A DNA stretch of 24,723 nt from Streptococcus sp. A12 (lineage in GTDB: Bacteria; Bacillota; Bacilli; Lactobacillales; Streptococcaceae), in NCBI RefSeq assembly GCF_905372335.1, contig NZ_CAJPOU010000022.1, positions 1-24,723 on the forward strand. Direction: 5' to 3'. The translations under genes and the position numbers were made by a program. Below, in pieces: positions 13,293-21,845 of this stretch. Under the pieces are notes generated by a model that made no database searches, had not been told where the DNA came from, and saw only the letters and a list, made by a program, of their open reading frames with translations. How positions within the stretch are numbered: position 1 is the stretch's first letter; each line of letters begins with the position of its first letter.

Positions 13293-14162
13293 ATGCTCCA
13301 GCAATTAGTGAACGGTCTAATCTTGGGAAGTGTCTATGCACTCTTGGCCCTTGGTTATACTATGGTGTATGGAATTATCAAATTGATCAACTTTGCCCAT
13401 GGGGATATCTACATGGTAGGTGCCTTTATGGGGTATTTCTTATTGAACTCATTGAAAGTTAACTTCTTTGTAGCCTTGCTTCTAGCTATGGTCGGGACAG
13501 CTATTTTAGGGGTTGTGATTGAATATCTGGCTTATCGTCCGCTTCGTCATTCGACTCGGATTGCAGCCTTGATCACAGCCATCGGGGTTTCCTTCTTGCT
13601 TGAATATGGGATGGTCTTCTTTGTAGGGGCCAATACCCGTTCCTTCCCGCAAGTCATTGAAACTGTTCGTTACAACTTTGGTCCTATTTCGATTTCCAAC
13701 ATTCAGTTGATGATCTTAGGAGTGTCTATTTTCTTGATGGTCGCTCTTCAATTTATTATCCAAAAGACAAAGATGGGGAAAGCCATGCGTGCCGTTTCTG
13801 TTGATAGCGATGCCGCTCAATTGATGGGGATTAACGTAAACCGAACCATCAGCTTTACCTTTGCTTTGGGATCAGCCTTAGCGGGTGCTGGCGGTGTCTT
13901 GATCGGTTTGTATTACAACTCAATCGAGCCTTTGATGGGGATGACACCAGGTATCAAAGCCTTTGTCGCAGCCGTTCTTGGTGGAATCGGAATCATTCCA
14001 GGTGCGGCCCTAGGTGGATTTGTCATCGGTTTGTTGGAAACCTTCGCCACAGCGATTGGCCTTTCAGACTTCCGTGATGCCATTGTGTATGCCATCTTGA
14101 TTGTAATCTTGCTCATCCGTCCAGCAGGTATCCTCGGTAAAAATGTGAAAGAGAAGGTGTAA
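13293..14162 (+). CDS. livH: Branched-chain amino acid ABC transporter permease LivH
   Basis: One of the two membrane subunits of the importer. The 289-residue protein has about eight hydrophobic segments, the LivH opening LVNGLILGSVYALLALGYTMVYG and a GAALGGFVIGLLETF segment near the coupling region. The ATG at 13293 is chosen over one nine bases earlier because AAAGGA (13279-13284) has proper spacing only to the second and overlaps the first. Three bases separate its stop from livM. Expressed from the livJ promoter through a leaky hairpin. Confidence 0.92.
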   Translation: MLQQLVNGLILGSVYALLALGYTMVYGIIKLINFAHGDIYMVGAFMGYFLLNSLKVNFFVALLLAMVGTAILGVVIEYLAYRPLRHSTRIAALITAIGVSFLLEYGMVFFVGANTRSFPQVIETVRYNFGPISISNIQLMILGVSIFLMVALQFIIQKTKMGKAMRAVSVDSDAAQLMGINVNRTISFTFALGSALAGAGGVLIGLYYNSIEPLMGMTPGIKAFVAAVLGGIGIIPGAALGGFVIGLLETFATAIGLSDFRDAIVYAILIVILLIRPAGILGKNVKEKV

Positions 14163-14165
14163 GCC

Positions 14166-15113
14166 ATGAAACAAAATTTAAAAGTGAATTTAGTCTGGCT
14201 TGGTCTTTTGTTCGCAGGTTTTGCCTTGATCCAAGTCTTGGTTGCAGCGGGTGTGCTCAACCTCTTCTATATCCAAATTTTAGAACAAATCGGAATTAAT
14301 ATTATCCTTGCAGTTGGCTTGAACCTCATCGTTGGTTTCTCAGGTCAATTCTCACTTGGACATGCTGGATTTATGGCGATTGGTGCCTACTCCGCAGCCA
14401 TTCTCGGCTCCAAATCACCAACCTATGGAGCGTTCTTTGGCGCGATGGTTTTAGGTGCTTTGATCGCAGGTGCTGTGGCCTTGATTGTTGGGGTTCCAAC
14501 CCTTCGTTTAAAAGGGGACTACCTCGCGATTGCGACACTTGGAGTTTCTGAAATCATCCGGATCTTGATCGTCAATGGTGGTACTCTCACAAATGGTGCC
14601 GCCGGTATCCTTGGTTTGCCAGCCTTTACAACCTGGCAATTGGTTTACCTTTTTGTCGTGATTACAACCATCTTTACCATCAACTTCTTACGCAGTCCAA
14701 TTGGACGCTCTACCCTTTCTGTTCGTGAAGATGAAATCGCAGCAGAATCTGTTGGGATCAATACGACCAAAGTCAAAGTCATCGCATTTGTATTTGGTGC
14801 GATCACAGCGGCGATTGCTGGATCTCTCCAAGCAGGTTTCATTGGATCTGTCGTTCCGAAAGATTATTCCTTTACTAATACTATTAATGTCTTGATCATT
14901 GTAGTCTTTGGTGGTTTGGGATCAATGTCAGGAACAGTTGTGGCAGCTATCGTCTTGGGGATCTTGAACATGGTGCTTCAAGACTTCTCAAGTGTACGTA
15001 TGATCATTTACTCATTGGCTTTGATTCTCGTGATGATCTTCCGTCCAGGTGGTCTTCTTGGAACATGGGAATTCAGCTTGAAAAAACTACTCTCAAAAAA
15101 GGAGGCTAACTAA
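14166..15113 (+). CDS. livM: Branched-chain amino acid ABC transporter permease LivM
   Basis: The second membrane subunit, 315 residues with about nine to ten hydrophobic segments. Family landmarks are NLIVGFSGQFSLGHAGFMAIGAY and LRLKGDYLAIATLGVSEIIR, typical of LivM and its coupling loop, and the C-terminal MIFRPGGLLG. GAAGGTG before the ATG (14154-14160) serves as ribosome site and lies in the end of livH. The stop overlaps the livG start (TAATG), which points to translational coupling. Confidence 0.92.
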   Translation: MKQNLKVNLVWLGLLFAGFALIQVLVAAGVLNLFYIQILEQIGINIILAVGLNLIVGFSGQFSLGHAGFMAIGAYSAAILGSKSPTYGAFFGAMVLGALIAGAVALIVGVPTLRLKGDYLAIATLGVSEIIRILIVNGGTLTNGAAGILGLPAFTTWQLVYLFVVITTIFTINFLRSPIGRSTLSVREDEIAAESVGINTTKVKVIAFVFGAITAAIAGSLQAGFIGSVVPKDYSFTNTINVLIIVVFGGLGSMSGTVVAAIVLGILNMVLQDFSSVRMIIYSLALILVMIFRPGGLLGTWEFSLKKLLSKKEAN

Positions 15114-15877
15114 TGGCACTTCTTGAAGTAAAAAATTTAACAAAAAACTTTGGTGGTTTGACAGCCGTTGGGGATGTGACCATGGAACTCAATGAAGGGG
15201 AATTGGTTGGGTTGATTGGGCCCAACGGTGCCGGAAAAACAACCCTCTTCAACCTCCTAACAGGGGTATATGAACCAAGTGAAGGGACCATTACTTTAGA
15301 TGGTCACCTATTAAATGGTAAAGCACCTTATAAAATCGCTGCAGGTGGTCTGGGACGGACTTTCCAAAATATTCGTCTCTTTAAAGACTTGAGCGTTTTG
15401 GACAATGTCTTGATTGCCTTTGCCAACCACCACAAACCACATGTCTTTGCGAGTCTTTTCCGCTTGCCAAGCTATTACAAGAATGAAGAAGCTTTGAAAG
15501 CAAGAGCCCTTGAATTGTTAGCCATTTTCGGTTTGGAAAAAGAAGCAGATACTTTGGCTAAAAACTTGGCTTACGGACAACAACGTCACTTGGAGATCGT
15601 TCGTGCCCTTGCTACAGAGCCAAAAATCCTCTTCTTGGATGAACCTGCTGCAGGGATGAACCCTCAAGAAACAGCAGAATTGACCCAATTGATCCGTCGC
15701 ATTCAAAAAGAATTTAATATTACGATCATGCTGATCGAGCACGATATGAGCTTGGTCATGGAAGTAACAGAACGGATTTATGTATTGGAATATGGCCGCT
15801 TGATTGCCCATGGTACGCCAGATGAAATCAAGAATAACAAACGCGTAATCGAAGCATATCTAGGAGGTGAAGCCTAA
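15113..15877 (+). CDS. livG: Branched-chain amino acid ABC transporter ATPase LivG
   Basis: A 254-residue cytosolic ATPase of the importer. Walker A GPNGAGKTT (36-44), a divergent signature AYGQQRHLE in place of LSGGQ (usual for LivG), Walker B ILFLDEPAAGM and the H-loop histidine in IEHDM are present. AGGAGG (15101-15106) precedes the ATG, which overlaps the livM stop. Its own stop overlaps the livF start in the same TAATG way, so LivG and LivF are made in equal amounts as the heterodimer requires. Confidence 0.93.
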   Translation: MALLEVKNLTKNFGGLTAVGDVTMELNEGELVGLIGPNGAGKTTLFNLLTGVYEPSEGTITLDGHLLNGKAPYKIAAGGLGRTFQNIRLFKDLSVLDNVLIAFANHHKPHVFASLFRLPSYYKNEEALKARALELLAIFGLEKEADTLAKNLAYGQQRHLEIVRALATEPKILFLDEPAAGMNPQETAELTQLIRRIQKEFNITIMLIEHDMSLVMEVTERIYVLEYGRLIAHGTPDEIKNNKRVIEAYLGGEA

Positions 15878-16587
15878 TGTCTATGTTAAAAGTTGAAAAT
15901 CTTTCTGTACACTATGGCATGATCCAGGCTGTCCGTGATGTCAGTTTCGAGGTAAATGAAGGAGAAGTTGTTTCTCTTATCGGTGCTAACGGTGCTGGGA
16001 AAACATCTATTCTTCGTACCATTTCAGGTTTGGTGCGTCCAAGTGCTGGGAAAATTGAGTTTTTGGGTCAGGAGATTCAAAAGGTTCCAGCTCAAAAGAT
16101 TGTAGCAGCAGGACTCTCTCAAGTTCCAGAAGGTCGCCACGTCTTTCCAGGCTTGACCGTTATGGAAAACTTGGAAATGGGAGCTTTCTTGAAGAAAGAC
16201 CGAGAAGAAAACCAAGCTAACTTGAAGAAGGTCTTCTCCCGTTTCCCACGTTTGGAAGAACGGAAGAACCAAGATGCAGCCACCCTATCTGGTGGGGAGC
16301 AACAAATGCTTGCAATGGGTCGTGCCCTCATGTCGACGCCAAAACTTTTGCTCCTGGATGAACCTTCTATGGGATTGGCCCCAATCTTTATACAAGAAAT
16401 CTTTGATATCATCCAAGATATCCAAAAACAAGGAACAACTGTTCTCTTGATTGAACAAAATGCCAACAAGGCCCTTGCCATCGCAGACCGAGGTTATGTT
16501 CTCGAAACAGGGAAAGTCGTTCTTTCCGGAACAGGAAAAGAACTCTTAGCCTCTGAAGAAGTCCGCAAGGCCTACCTTGGTGGATAA
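15877..16587 (+). CDS. livF: Branched-chain amino acid ABC transporter ATPase LivF
   Basis: The partner ATPase of LivG, 236 residues. Walker A GANGAGKTS, signature LSGGEQQM, Walker B LLLDEPSMGLAP and the LIEQN segment (a Gln-Asn H-loop variant typical of LivF) are visible. The first ATG (15877) is kept because AGGAGG (15863-15868) is eight bases from it; a second ATG six bases later is too far. It is the last gene of the operon, followed after about ten bases by a strong terminator. Confidence 0.93.
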   Translation: MSMLKVENLSVHYGMIQAVRDVSFEVNEGEVVSLIGANGAGKTSILRTISGLVRPSAGKIEFLGQEIQKVPAQKIVAAGLSQVPEGRHVFPGLTVMENLEMGAFLKKDREENQANLKKVFSRFPRLEERKNQDAATLSGGEQQMLAMGRALMSTPKLLLLDEPSMGLAPIFIQEIFDIIQDIQKQGTTVLLIEQNANKALAIADRGYVLETGKVVLSGTGKELLASEEVRKAYLGG

Positions 16588-16592
16588 GAGAT

Positions 16593-16618
16593 AAAAAAGA
16601 GCCTTTGGGCTCTTTTTT
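16593..16618 (+). terminator. liv operon terminator
   Basis: GAGCC (16599-16603), loop TTTG and GGCTC (16608-16612), flanked by A and T runs that extend the stem. Confidence 0.9.
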
Positions 16619-16715
16619 AAAAATGGTTTGGCTACAATTAGAAAATTTGGTTCTCATAGGGAAGAATACAAGGATTATTAGGTAATTCTGAATTTTGAAA
16701 ACAAGAGAAAACTGC

Positions 16716-16753
16716 TGAAAGCGTTTGAAATCATTCTAAAAATCAAGTATAAT
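16716..16753 (+). promoter_or_regulatory. Promoter with possible cre site
   Basis: TTGAAA (16725-16730), 17 bases and TATAAT (16748-16753) make a consensus promoter. TGAAAGCGTTTGAA (16716-16729) overlaps the -35 and fits the CcpA cre consensus TGWAANCGNTNWCA at 12 of 14 positions. This suggests catabolite control. Confidence 0.6.
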
Positions 16754-16782
16754 AAAACTAAGAAAAGCATAGGAGAACTGTT

Positions 16783-17439
16783 ATGGCTGTTAAAGATTTT
16801 ATGACCCGTAAAGTAGTGTATATTAGTCCAGATACAACAATTGCTCATGCGGCAGATTTGATGCGGGAACAAGGCTTACACCGCTTGCCGGTCATTGAAA
16901 ATGACCAATTGGTCGGTTTGGTGACAGAAGGTACGATTGCAGAAGCAAGTCCATCTAAAGCAACAAGCTTGTCTATTTTTGAGATGAACTACCTACTTAA
17001 TAAAACCAAGGTCAAAGATGTCATGCTTCGTGATGTCATTACTGTCTCTAAATTTGCCAGCCTCGAAGATGCGACCTATCTCATGTATAAGAACAAGGTG
17101 GGAATTCTTCCGGTTGTAGACAATGACCAAGTATCCGGTGTCATCACAGACCGTGATATTTTCCGTGCCTTCCTCGAAGTATCCGGTTATGGAGAAGAAG
17201 GAGTTCGTGTTCGCTTTGTGACAGAAGATAAGGTTGGTGTTCTAGAACAAATCATTCATTTGATTGTAGAAGAAGGATACAATATCGCCAATACAGTCAA
17301 TATCCCAACCAAAGATGATCATGTCGTTATCGAAGTTCAGATTGATGGCATTACCGATACGGAAGTCATCAAGAAGAAATTTGAAGAAAATGGTATTCGT
17401 GTGGATGAAATTAGTCGCACATCTGCAAAAGCCTTTTAA
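16783..17439 (+). CDS. CBS-pair and ACT domain protein (AcuB-like)
   Basis: A 218-residue cytosolic sensor-like protein. Two CBS domains are seen: first with DFMTRKVVYISPDTTIAHAA and GLHRLPVIENDQLVGLVTEG (about 5-55), second with VKDVMLRDVITVSKFASLEDA and VGILPVVDNDQVSGVITDRDI (about 75-130). An ACT-like fold follows (RFVTEDKVGVLEQIIHLIVEEGYNI, about 144-210). This matches AcuB-type proteins, which bind adenine nucleotides and amino acids; AcuB is linked to acetoin use in Bacillus. The substrate here is unknown. GGAG (16772-16775) is the ribosome site. In streptococci it regularly follows livF, though it has its own promoter. Confidence 0.85.
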   Translation: MAVKDFMTRKVVYISPDTTIAHAADLMREQGLHRLPVIENDQLVGLVTEGTIAEASPSKATSLSIFEMNYLLNKTKVKDVMLRDVITVSKFASLEDATYLMYKNKVGILPVVDNDQVSGVITDRDIFRAFLEVSGYGEEGVRVRFVTEDKVGVLEQIIHLIVEEGYNIANTVNIPTKDDHVVIEVQIDGITDTEVIKKKFEENGIRVDEISRTSAKAF

Positions 17440-17445
17440 ATAAAG

Positions 17446-17478
17446 AAAGAGCCTGAGATATTCTCAGGCTCTTTGTTT
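17446..17478. terminator. Bidirectional terminator between the CBS-ACT gene and yitT
   Basis: AAAGAGCCTGAG (17446-17457) pairs with CTCAGGCTCTTT (17463-17474) over 12 bases, with T runs on the plus side and A-rich sequence on the other. It serves both convergent genes. Confidence 0.9.
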
Positions 17479-18365
17479 TAGCGAGCAATGGGTTGCTTGT
17501 TGGTATCCAAGGTAAATCCTTCTCCTAGGATTTCATGGGCTTCTGTAATGGTAATGAAGGCGAATGGATCGATCTTATTGATGATATCTTTCATCTGTTT
17601 CATTTCATTCCGTGAAACCACGCAGTAGACAATCTTCATTTCTTGTTGGCTATAATAGCCCATACCGTTTACGAAGGTGACTCCTCGGCCCAAATCAGTC
17701 GTGATTTGTTTGGCAATTTCATCTGGTTTAGATGTAACCACGAGGAATCCTTTTCCTGCAAAACCTCCTTCACCGACAATATCAATGACGACGGTGTCAA
17801 TCAGGATAAAGAGGAGGGTGTAGGCTGCAATTCGGAAGTCCTTGAAGACGATCAAAACAGTTGTCAAGACGATGGCATCCACAATCAACATGAGGCGTCC
17901 CATGGAAAGCGTCGTGTACTTGTTAAAGATACGCGCGACAATATCGGTTCCACCTGTAGTGCCTCCAGCGTTGAAGATAATCCCAAGCCCAGCTCCAAGG
18001 ATAACCCCTGATCCGATACAGGCTAGGAGGATGTCTCCGTCAAGAGCCGTAAAGACTGCATTTTGAAGATGATGACTTCCAGGGATCAGCTCGAAGATGG
18101 CCATCCAAGTAGAGACCGAAAAAGTTCCAATCAAACTGAGATAGAGGGATCGGAGCCCCAGTAATTTCCAGGCTAGGAAAAAGAGGGGAATATTGATGGC
18201 CAAGTTCATGACCGAAACGGGAATTTTAAAGAGGTAGTAGGTGATTAGGGTAATCCCTGTAGCCCCTCCCTCATAGAAGTGAAATGGAATGACTAAAAAG
18301 AAGATTCCAAAAGAAAAAATGCCAGCCCCAAAAATAATGGCCAGAATATTTTTTGCCTTAAACAT
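17478..18365 (-). CDS. YitT family membrane protein (DUF161/DUF2179)
   Basis: A membrane protein of the YitT family, 295 residues from the preferred start. Five to six hydrophobic segments fill the first 200 residues, beginning NILAIIFGAGIFSFGIFFLV; the motifs GGATGITLI and GGTTGGTDIVARI are typical. The C-terminal soluble part (KQITTDLGRGVTFVNGMGYYS to ITITEAHEILGEGF) is the DUF2179 domain. The ATG at 18365 is favoured because AGGAGA lies seven bases before it; longer forms of the frame start in low-complexity promoter DNA. Transport function is suspected for the family but not established. Divergent from tmk, convergent with the CBS-ACT gene. Confidence 0.85.
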   Translation of the reverse strand: MFKAKNILAIIFGAGIFSFGIFFLVIPFHFYEGGATGITLITYYLFKIPVSVMNLAINIPLFFLAWKLLGLRSLYLSLIGTFSVSTWMAIFELIPGSHHLQNAVFTALDGDILLACIGSGVILGAGLGIIFNAGGTTGGTDIVARIFNKYTTLSMGRLMLIVDAIVLTTVLIVFKDFRIAAYTLLFILIDTVVIDIVGEGGFAGKGFLVVTSKPDEIAKQITTDLGRGVTFVNGMGYYSQQEMKIVYCVVSRNEMKQMKDIINKIDPFAFITITEAHEILGEGFTLDTNKQPIAR

Positions 18366-18536
18366 GCTCGTTCTCCTATTCATTTTCACCATACATTTTA
18401 CCAAAAAAAATGAAAAATAGGAAATAATTTTCATCAATTTTCACGAATTCGGACAGGATTTTTACCCCTATTTTTGGTAAAATAAAAAGAAGTGATGCAT
18501 GCTAGAGAAATGAGTATAGAAAGTTAAGATAAGAGA
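18366..18536. promoter_or_regulatory. Divergent yitT/tmk promoter region with inverted repeat
   Basis: TTTTACCAAAAA (18396-18407) and TTTTTGGTAAAA (18471-18482) are inverted copies. Each contains an extended -10 (TGGTAAAAT) pointing outward: 18475-18483 for tmk and, on the minus strand, about 18403-18395 for yitT. Good -35 elements are missing on both sides. The tmk ribosome site is weak. Confidence 0.45.
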
Positions 18537-19175
18537 ATGAAACAGGGAACATTAATTTCGATTGAAGGCCCAGAAGGTGCAGGGAAATCCTCCGTTTTAG
18601 AAGCCTTGCTACCACGCTTGGAAAAGGCAGGGATTGCCTATATTACCACGCGGGAGCCAGGGGGCGTCGAAATAGCAGAAAAAATACGTGAGGTCATTCT
18701 AGATCCATCCCATACAGAGATGGATCCCAAGACAGAATTGCTTCTTTATATCGCCAGTCGTCGCCAACACTTGGCAGAACGAGTCCTTCCAGCTTTGAAA
18801 GCAGGGAAGCTAGTTATCATGGATCGTTTTATCGATAGTTCGGTAGCATACCAAGGCTTTGGGCGTGGATTAGCAGTAGCAGATATTGAATGGTTGAACC
18901 AATTTGCGACCGATGGTCTGAATCCCAATCGGACCTTCTATTTTGACATTGATGTAGAAGAAGGGTTGGCGAGAATTGCTAAGAGTGCTAGCCGTGAAGT
19001 CAATCGCATAGATCTAGAAGGCCTAAGTCTCCATCAGAAAGTTCGTCAAGGCTATCTGGCCATTCTCGAAAAAGAACCACAACGTGTGGTGAAAATTGAT
19101 GCCAGTCAACCTTTTGACCAGGTGGTCGAGGATACTTGGCTATTATTGAAAGAAGTCTTGGAGATCAGAGAATGA
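18537..19175 (+). CDS. tmk: Thymidylate kinase
   Basis: Phosphorylates dTMP to dTDP for DNA synthesis. The 212 residues show P-loop GPEGAGKSS (11-19), the DRX-type motif MDRFIDSS with D96-R97, and TTREPGG (37-43) in the substrate site. The LID region has SREVNRIDLE. The ribosome site is poor, so initiation may be weak or the start lies elsewhere, although no better ATG exists. The stop overlaps the holB start (ATGA). This is the first gene of a seven-gene operon. Confidence 0.95.
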   Translation: MKQGTLISIEGPEGAGKSSVLEALLPRLEKAGIAYITTREPGGVEIAEKIREVILDPSHTEMDPKTELLLYIASRRQHLAERVLPALKAGKLVIMDRFIDSSVAYQGFGRGLAVADIEWLNQFATDGLNPNRTFYFDIDVEEGLARIAKSASREVNRIDLEGLSLHQKVRQGYLAILEKEPQRVVKIDASQPFDQVVEDTWLLLKEVLEIRE

Positions 19176-20071
19176 AGTTAGAACAAGTGCAAAAACTTCA
19201 ACCTCAGTTAGTCGATCGCTTCCAAGCTATTTTAGAAAAAGACCGCTTGAGCCACGCCTATCTCTTTACAGGAGATTTTGGAAGTTTTGAGATGGCCCAG
19301 CTCTTGTCCCAAAGTCTCTTTTGTACGGATAAGAAGGGCGTTTGGCCCTGTGGGACTTGTCGGGCTTGTCGCTTGATTGAAGAGGATGAATTCTCAGATG
19401 TAACGGTTGTCCGACCGGTCAATCAAATCATCAAAACGGATCGGATCCGGGATTTGATCCAGCATTTTTCTCAGTCAGGCTACGAAGGATCCAAGCAAGT
19501 CTTTATCATCTGCGATGCAGACCGGATGCATGTCAATGCGGCCAATTCTCTCCTCAAGGTCATTGAAGAACCTCAGAGTGAAGTTCATATTTTTCTGCTG
19601 ACAGCAGATGAGCAGCTGGTTCTCCCGACCATAAAAAGTCGGGCGCAGCAGGTCCATTTTCCAAAAAACCAAGATTTCCTAAAAGAATATCTCCTTCAGG
19701 AAGGTCTCTTGCTTCAACAAGCAGATCTGTTAGCCAACTTTAGTCAAGGTTTCCAAGAGGCTCAAATTCTCGCTCAGAATACCTCATTTTTCGATCTGGC
19801 GAGGGAGTGTGAGCGTTTCGTCGCAGCTTGTCTAAAAGCAGATCCGCATGTCTACTTACTGGTCTCTCGCTTGGTTCAAGAGACGGATGATAAAGAAAAG
19901 CAGGCCCAAGCCTTTCGCTTGCTGGAATTGCTCTTTGCACGCTCCATCAGTCAGTCCTTAGGAAGAGACTATCTAGAAAAACTGGTCTTGGCCAAACAGA
20001 TGTGGGAACGGAATGTGAGTTTTCAAAATGCTCTTGAGTATATGGTCCTACAGTTGAAAAATAGAAGGTAA
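19172..20071 (+). CDS. holB: DNA polymerase III delta-prime subunit
   Basis: A clamp-loader subunit that helps open and load the sliding clamp. The 299 residues include the delta-prime zinc module (C51, C60, C63, C66 in CGTCRACR), a degenerate nucleotide site (TGDFGSFE) expected of an ATPase-inactive subunit, NAANSLLKVIEEP (sensor/SRC neighbourhood) and LPTIKSRAQ. The ATG at 19172 overlaps the tmk stop and has GGAG upstream; a longer frame start 36 bases earlier lies inside tmk and is not favoured. yabA follows after four bases. In Bacillus subtilis yaaT sits between holB and yabA; here it does not. Confidence 0.93.
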   Translation: MKLEQVQKLQPQLVDRFQAILEKDRLSHAYLFTGDFGSFEMAQLLSQSLFCTDKKGVWPCGTCRACRLIEEDEFSDVTVVRPVNQIIKTDRIRDLIQHFSQSGYEGSKQVFIICDADRMHVNAANSLLKVIEEPQSEVHIFLLTADEQLVLPTIKSRAQQVHFPKNQDFLKEYLLQEGLLLQQADLLANFSQGFQEAQILAQNTSFFDLARECERFVAACLKADPHVYLLVSRLVQETDDKEKQAQAFRLLELLFARSISQSLGRDYLEKLVLAKQMWERNVSFQNALEYMVLQLKNRR

Positions 20072-20075
20072 AGAG

Positions 20076-20396
20076 ATGAATAAAAAAGAATTATTTGATG
20101 CTTTGGATGGCTTCTCCCAGGAATTGCTAGTTACATTAGCAGAGGTTGAAGCCATAAAGAAAAATCTCAAACTCATTGTCGAGGAAAATACAGCTCTGCG
20201 TCTTGAAAATGATAAATTAAGAGAGCGCTTAGGAGAAGTGGAGAAAACCAGCTCCCCTAAATTCCATCGCAATGGTCGTGAAAATTTACAAAGAATTTAC
20301 AATGATGGATTTCATGTTTGTACAGACTCCTATGGTCAACGTCGTGAAAATGATGAAGAGTGTATTTTCTGTGATGAATTGTTATTTAGGGAGTAA
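20076..20396 (+). CDS. yabA: Replication initiation control protein YabA
   Basis: Limits re-initiation by binding DnaA and the DnaN clamp. The 106 residues divide into an N-terminal leucine-rich coiled coil (about 1-60, LRLENDKLRERLGEVEK) for tetramerisation and a C-terminal zinc site with H80, C82, C96 and C99 (FHVC, then CIFC). This is exactly the YabA plan and length. The gene begins four bases after holB, and rsmI begins two bases after its stop, so all are co-transcribed. Confidence 0.93.
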   Translation: MNKKELFDALDGFSQELLVTLAEVEAIKKNLKLIVEENTALRLENDKLRERLGEVEKTSSPKFHRNGRENLQRIYNDGFHVCTDSYGQRRENDEECIFCDELLFRE

Positions 20397-20398
20397 AC

Positions 20399-21283
20399 AT
20401 GCAGATTCAACGAAGTTTTAAAGGGGATAAAGCGACAGGGACTCTATTTTTAGTGCCAACCCCAATTGGCAATCGGGAGGACATGAGCTACCGCATGATC
20501 CAAACTCTAAAAGAGGTGGATCTGATAGCAGCAGAAGATACACGCAATACAGGACTCTTGCTCAAGCATTTTGAGATTGCGACACCACAAACTAGCTTCC
20601 ATGAGCACAATGCCATGGAGAAAATCCCTGATTTGCTAGCTCATTTAGAGTCTGGAAAGGACCTGGCCCAGGTATCGGATGCAGGACTGCCTAGTATTTC
20701 GGATCCAGGTCACGACCTGGTCAAGGCGGCTATTGAGCGAGAGATCCCTGTTGTGGCAGTTCCTGGCCCGAGCGCCGGCATTACTGGCCTAATTGCCAGT
20801 GGCTTGGCACCCCAGCCTCATATCTTTTATGGCTTTCTTCCACGCAAGGAAGGGCAGCAAAAGGCCTTTTTCCAGGAAAAGCTAGCCTATCCTGAGACTC
20901 AGATCTTTTATGAGTCCCCGCACCGGGTACGAGCGACCCTTGAAAATATGCTAGCAGTCTATGGAGACCGTCCGGTTGTCCTGGTCCGAGAACTGACCAA
21001 GATCTATGAAGAGTACACGCGAGGGACCATCACAGAGTTAGTGGACTATCTAGAGGGAAATCCCCTTAAAGGAGAGTGCCTCCTGATCGTGGAGGGGGCC
21101 AGTGAGCAGGAGCCAGATCTAGAAGAAGTGGATCTGATCCAAGAGATTGATCTTCTGGTCCAGTCTGGCATGAAAAAGAACCAAGCAATCAAACAGGTTG
21201 CCAAACAATTCGGGCAGCAAAAGAGTGATCTCTATGCCCGTTACCACCAAGAGGAAGAAAAAGGAGAGTCTGATGGAAATTAG
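20399..21283 (+). CDS. rsmI: 16S rRNA C1402 ribose 2'-O-methyltransferase
   Basis: Methylates the ribose of C1402 in the 16S rRNA decoding centre with S-adenosylmethionine. The 294 residues show tetrapyrrole-methylase fold landmarks: TPIGNREDMSYR (about 21-32), AAEDTRNTGLLL, SDAGLPSISDPGHDLV, and VPGPSAGITGL. The YESPHR motif is also present. A GTG/TTG alternative is not needed since TTTAGGGAG (20387-20395) gives a ribosome site. Its end overlaps the next gene by 11 bases. Confidence 0.93.
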   Translation: MQIQRSFKGDKATGTLFLVPTPIGNREDMSYRMIQTLKEVDLIAAEDTRNTGLLLKHFEIATPQTSFHEHNAMEKIPDLLAHLESGKDLAQVSDAGLPSISDPGHDLVKAAIEREIPVVAVPGPSAGITGLIASGLAPQPHIFYGFLPRKEGQQKAFFQEKLAYPETQIFYESPHRVRATLENMLAVYGDRPVVLVRELTKIYEEYTRGTITELVDYLEGNPLKGECLLIVEGASEQEPDLEEVDLIQEIDLLVQSGMKKNQAIKQVAKQFGQQKSDLYARYHQEEEKGESDGN

Positions 21284-21845
21284 AATGGCCTATCCCAATG
21301 AAATCAATCGGATTATGGAAATCATCCAAGATGGCAAGGATAGCTTAGCTGCAGCTGGCGTGGACCAATGGCAGGATGGTTATCCCAATCAAGAAATCAT
21401 TTTTGAGGATATCCTAGAAAGCCGTGGTTATGTGGCTGTAGAGAATCAAGAAGTCGTAGCCTATGCCGCTCTCTACAAGGGAAATGAAGCCGCTTATAAT
21501 GACATTTATGATGGGAAATGGGAACATGATAACTATCTCTATATCAGTTTCCACCGGATCGCTGTTGCCAAAGAAGCCACAGGTCAAGGAGTAGCCCAAA
21601 CCTTCCTCCAAGGTTTGATCGAAGGAGAAAAGGGCCCAGATTTCCGCTGTGATACCCATCCTGACAACAAGGTCATGCAACACCTTTTAGAGAAGTTAGG
21701 CTTCCATTACTGTGGGAAGGTACCAATTGATGGGGTTCGTTTCGCTTATCAGAAGATTAAGCGAAAGGCAGAAACCAGCCTATTCCAAGTGATCAGTGAA
21801 GACGACCGTTGGGACTACCGTGCAGAACAATCTCAAAATGACTAG
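21273..21845 (+). CDS. GNAT family N-acetyltransferase
   Basis: A 190-residue acetyltransferase of the GNAT fold; the acceptor is unknown. The acetyl-CoA binding motif A region reads FHRIAVAKEATGQGVAQTFL, with the Q/R-x-x-G-x-G/A variant (ATGQGVA). Motif B includes RCDTHPDNKVMQHLLEKLGF. The ATG at 21273 has AAGGAGA six bases upstream; longer forms of the frame run back inside rsmI. Overlaps rsmI by 11 bases and ogt by 8. The basic tail after residue 155 (KIKRKAETSLFQVISEDDRWD) extends beyond the usual domain. Confidence 0.82.
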   Translation: MEIRMAYPNEINRIMEIIQDGKDSLAAAGVDQWQDGYPNQEIIFEDILESRGYVAVENQEVVAYAALYKGNEAAYNDIYDGKWEHDNYLYISFHRIAVAKEATGQGVAQTFLQGLIEGEKGPDFRCDTHPDNKVMQHLLEKLGFHYCGKVPIDGVRFAYQKIKRKAETSLFQVISEDDRWDYRAEQSQND

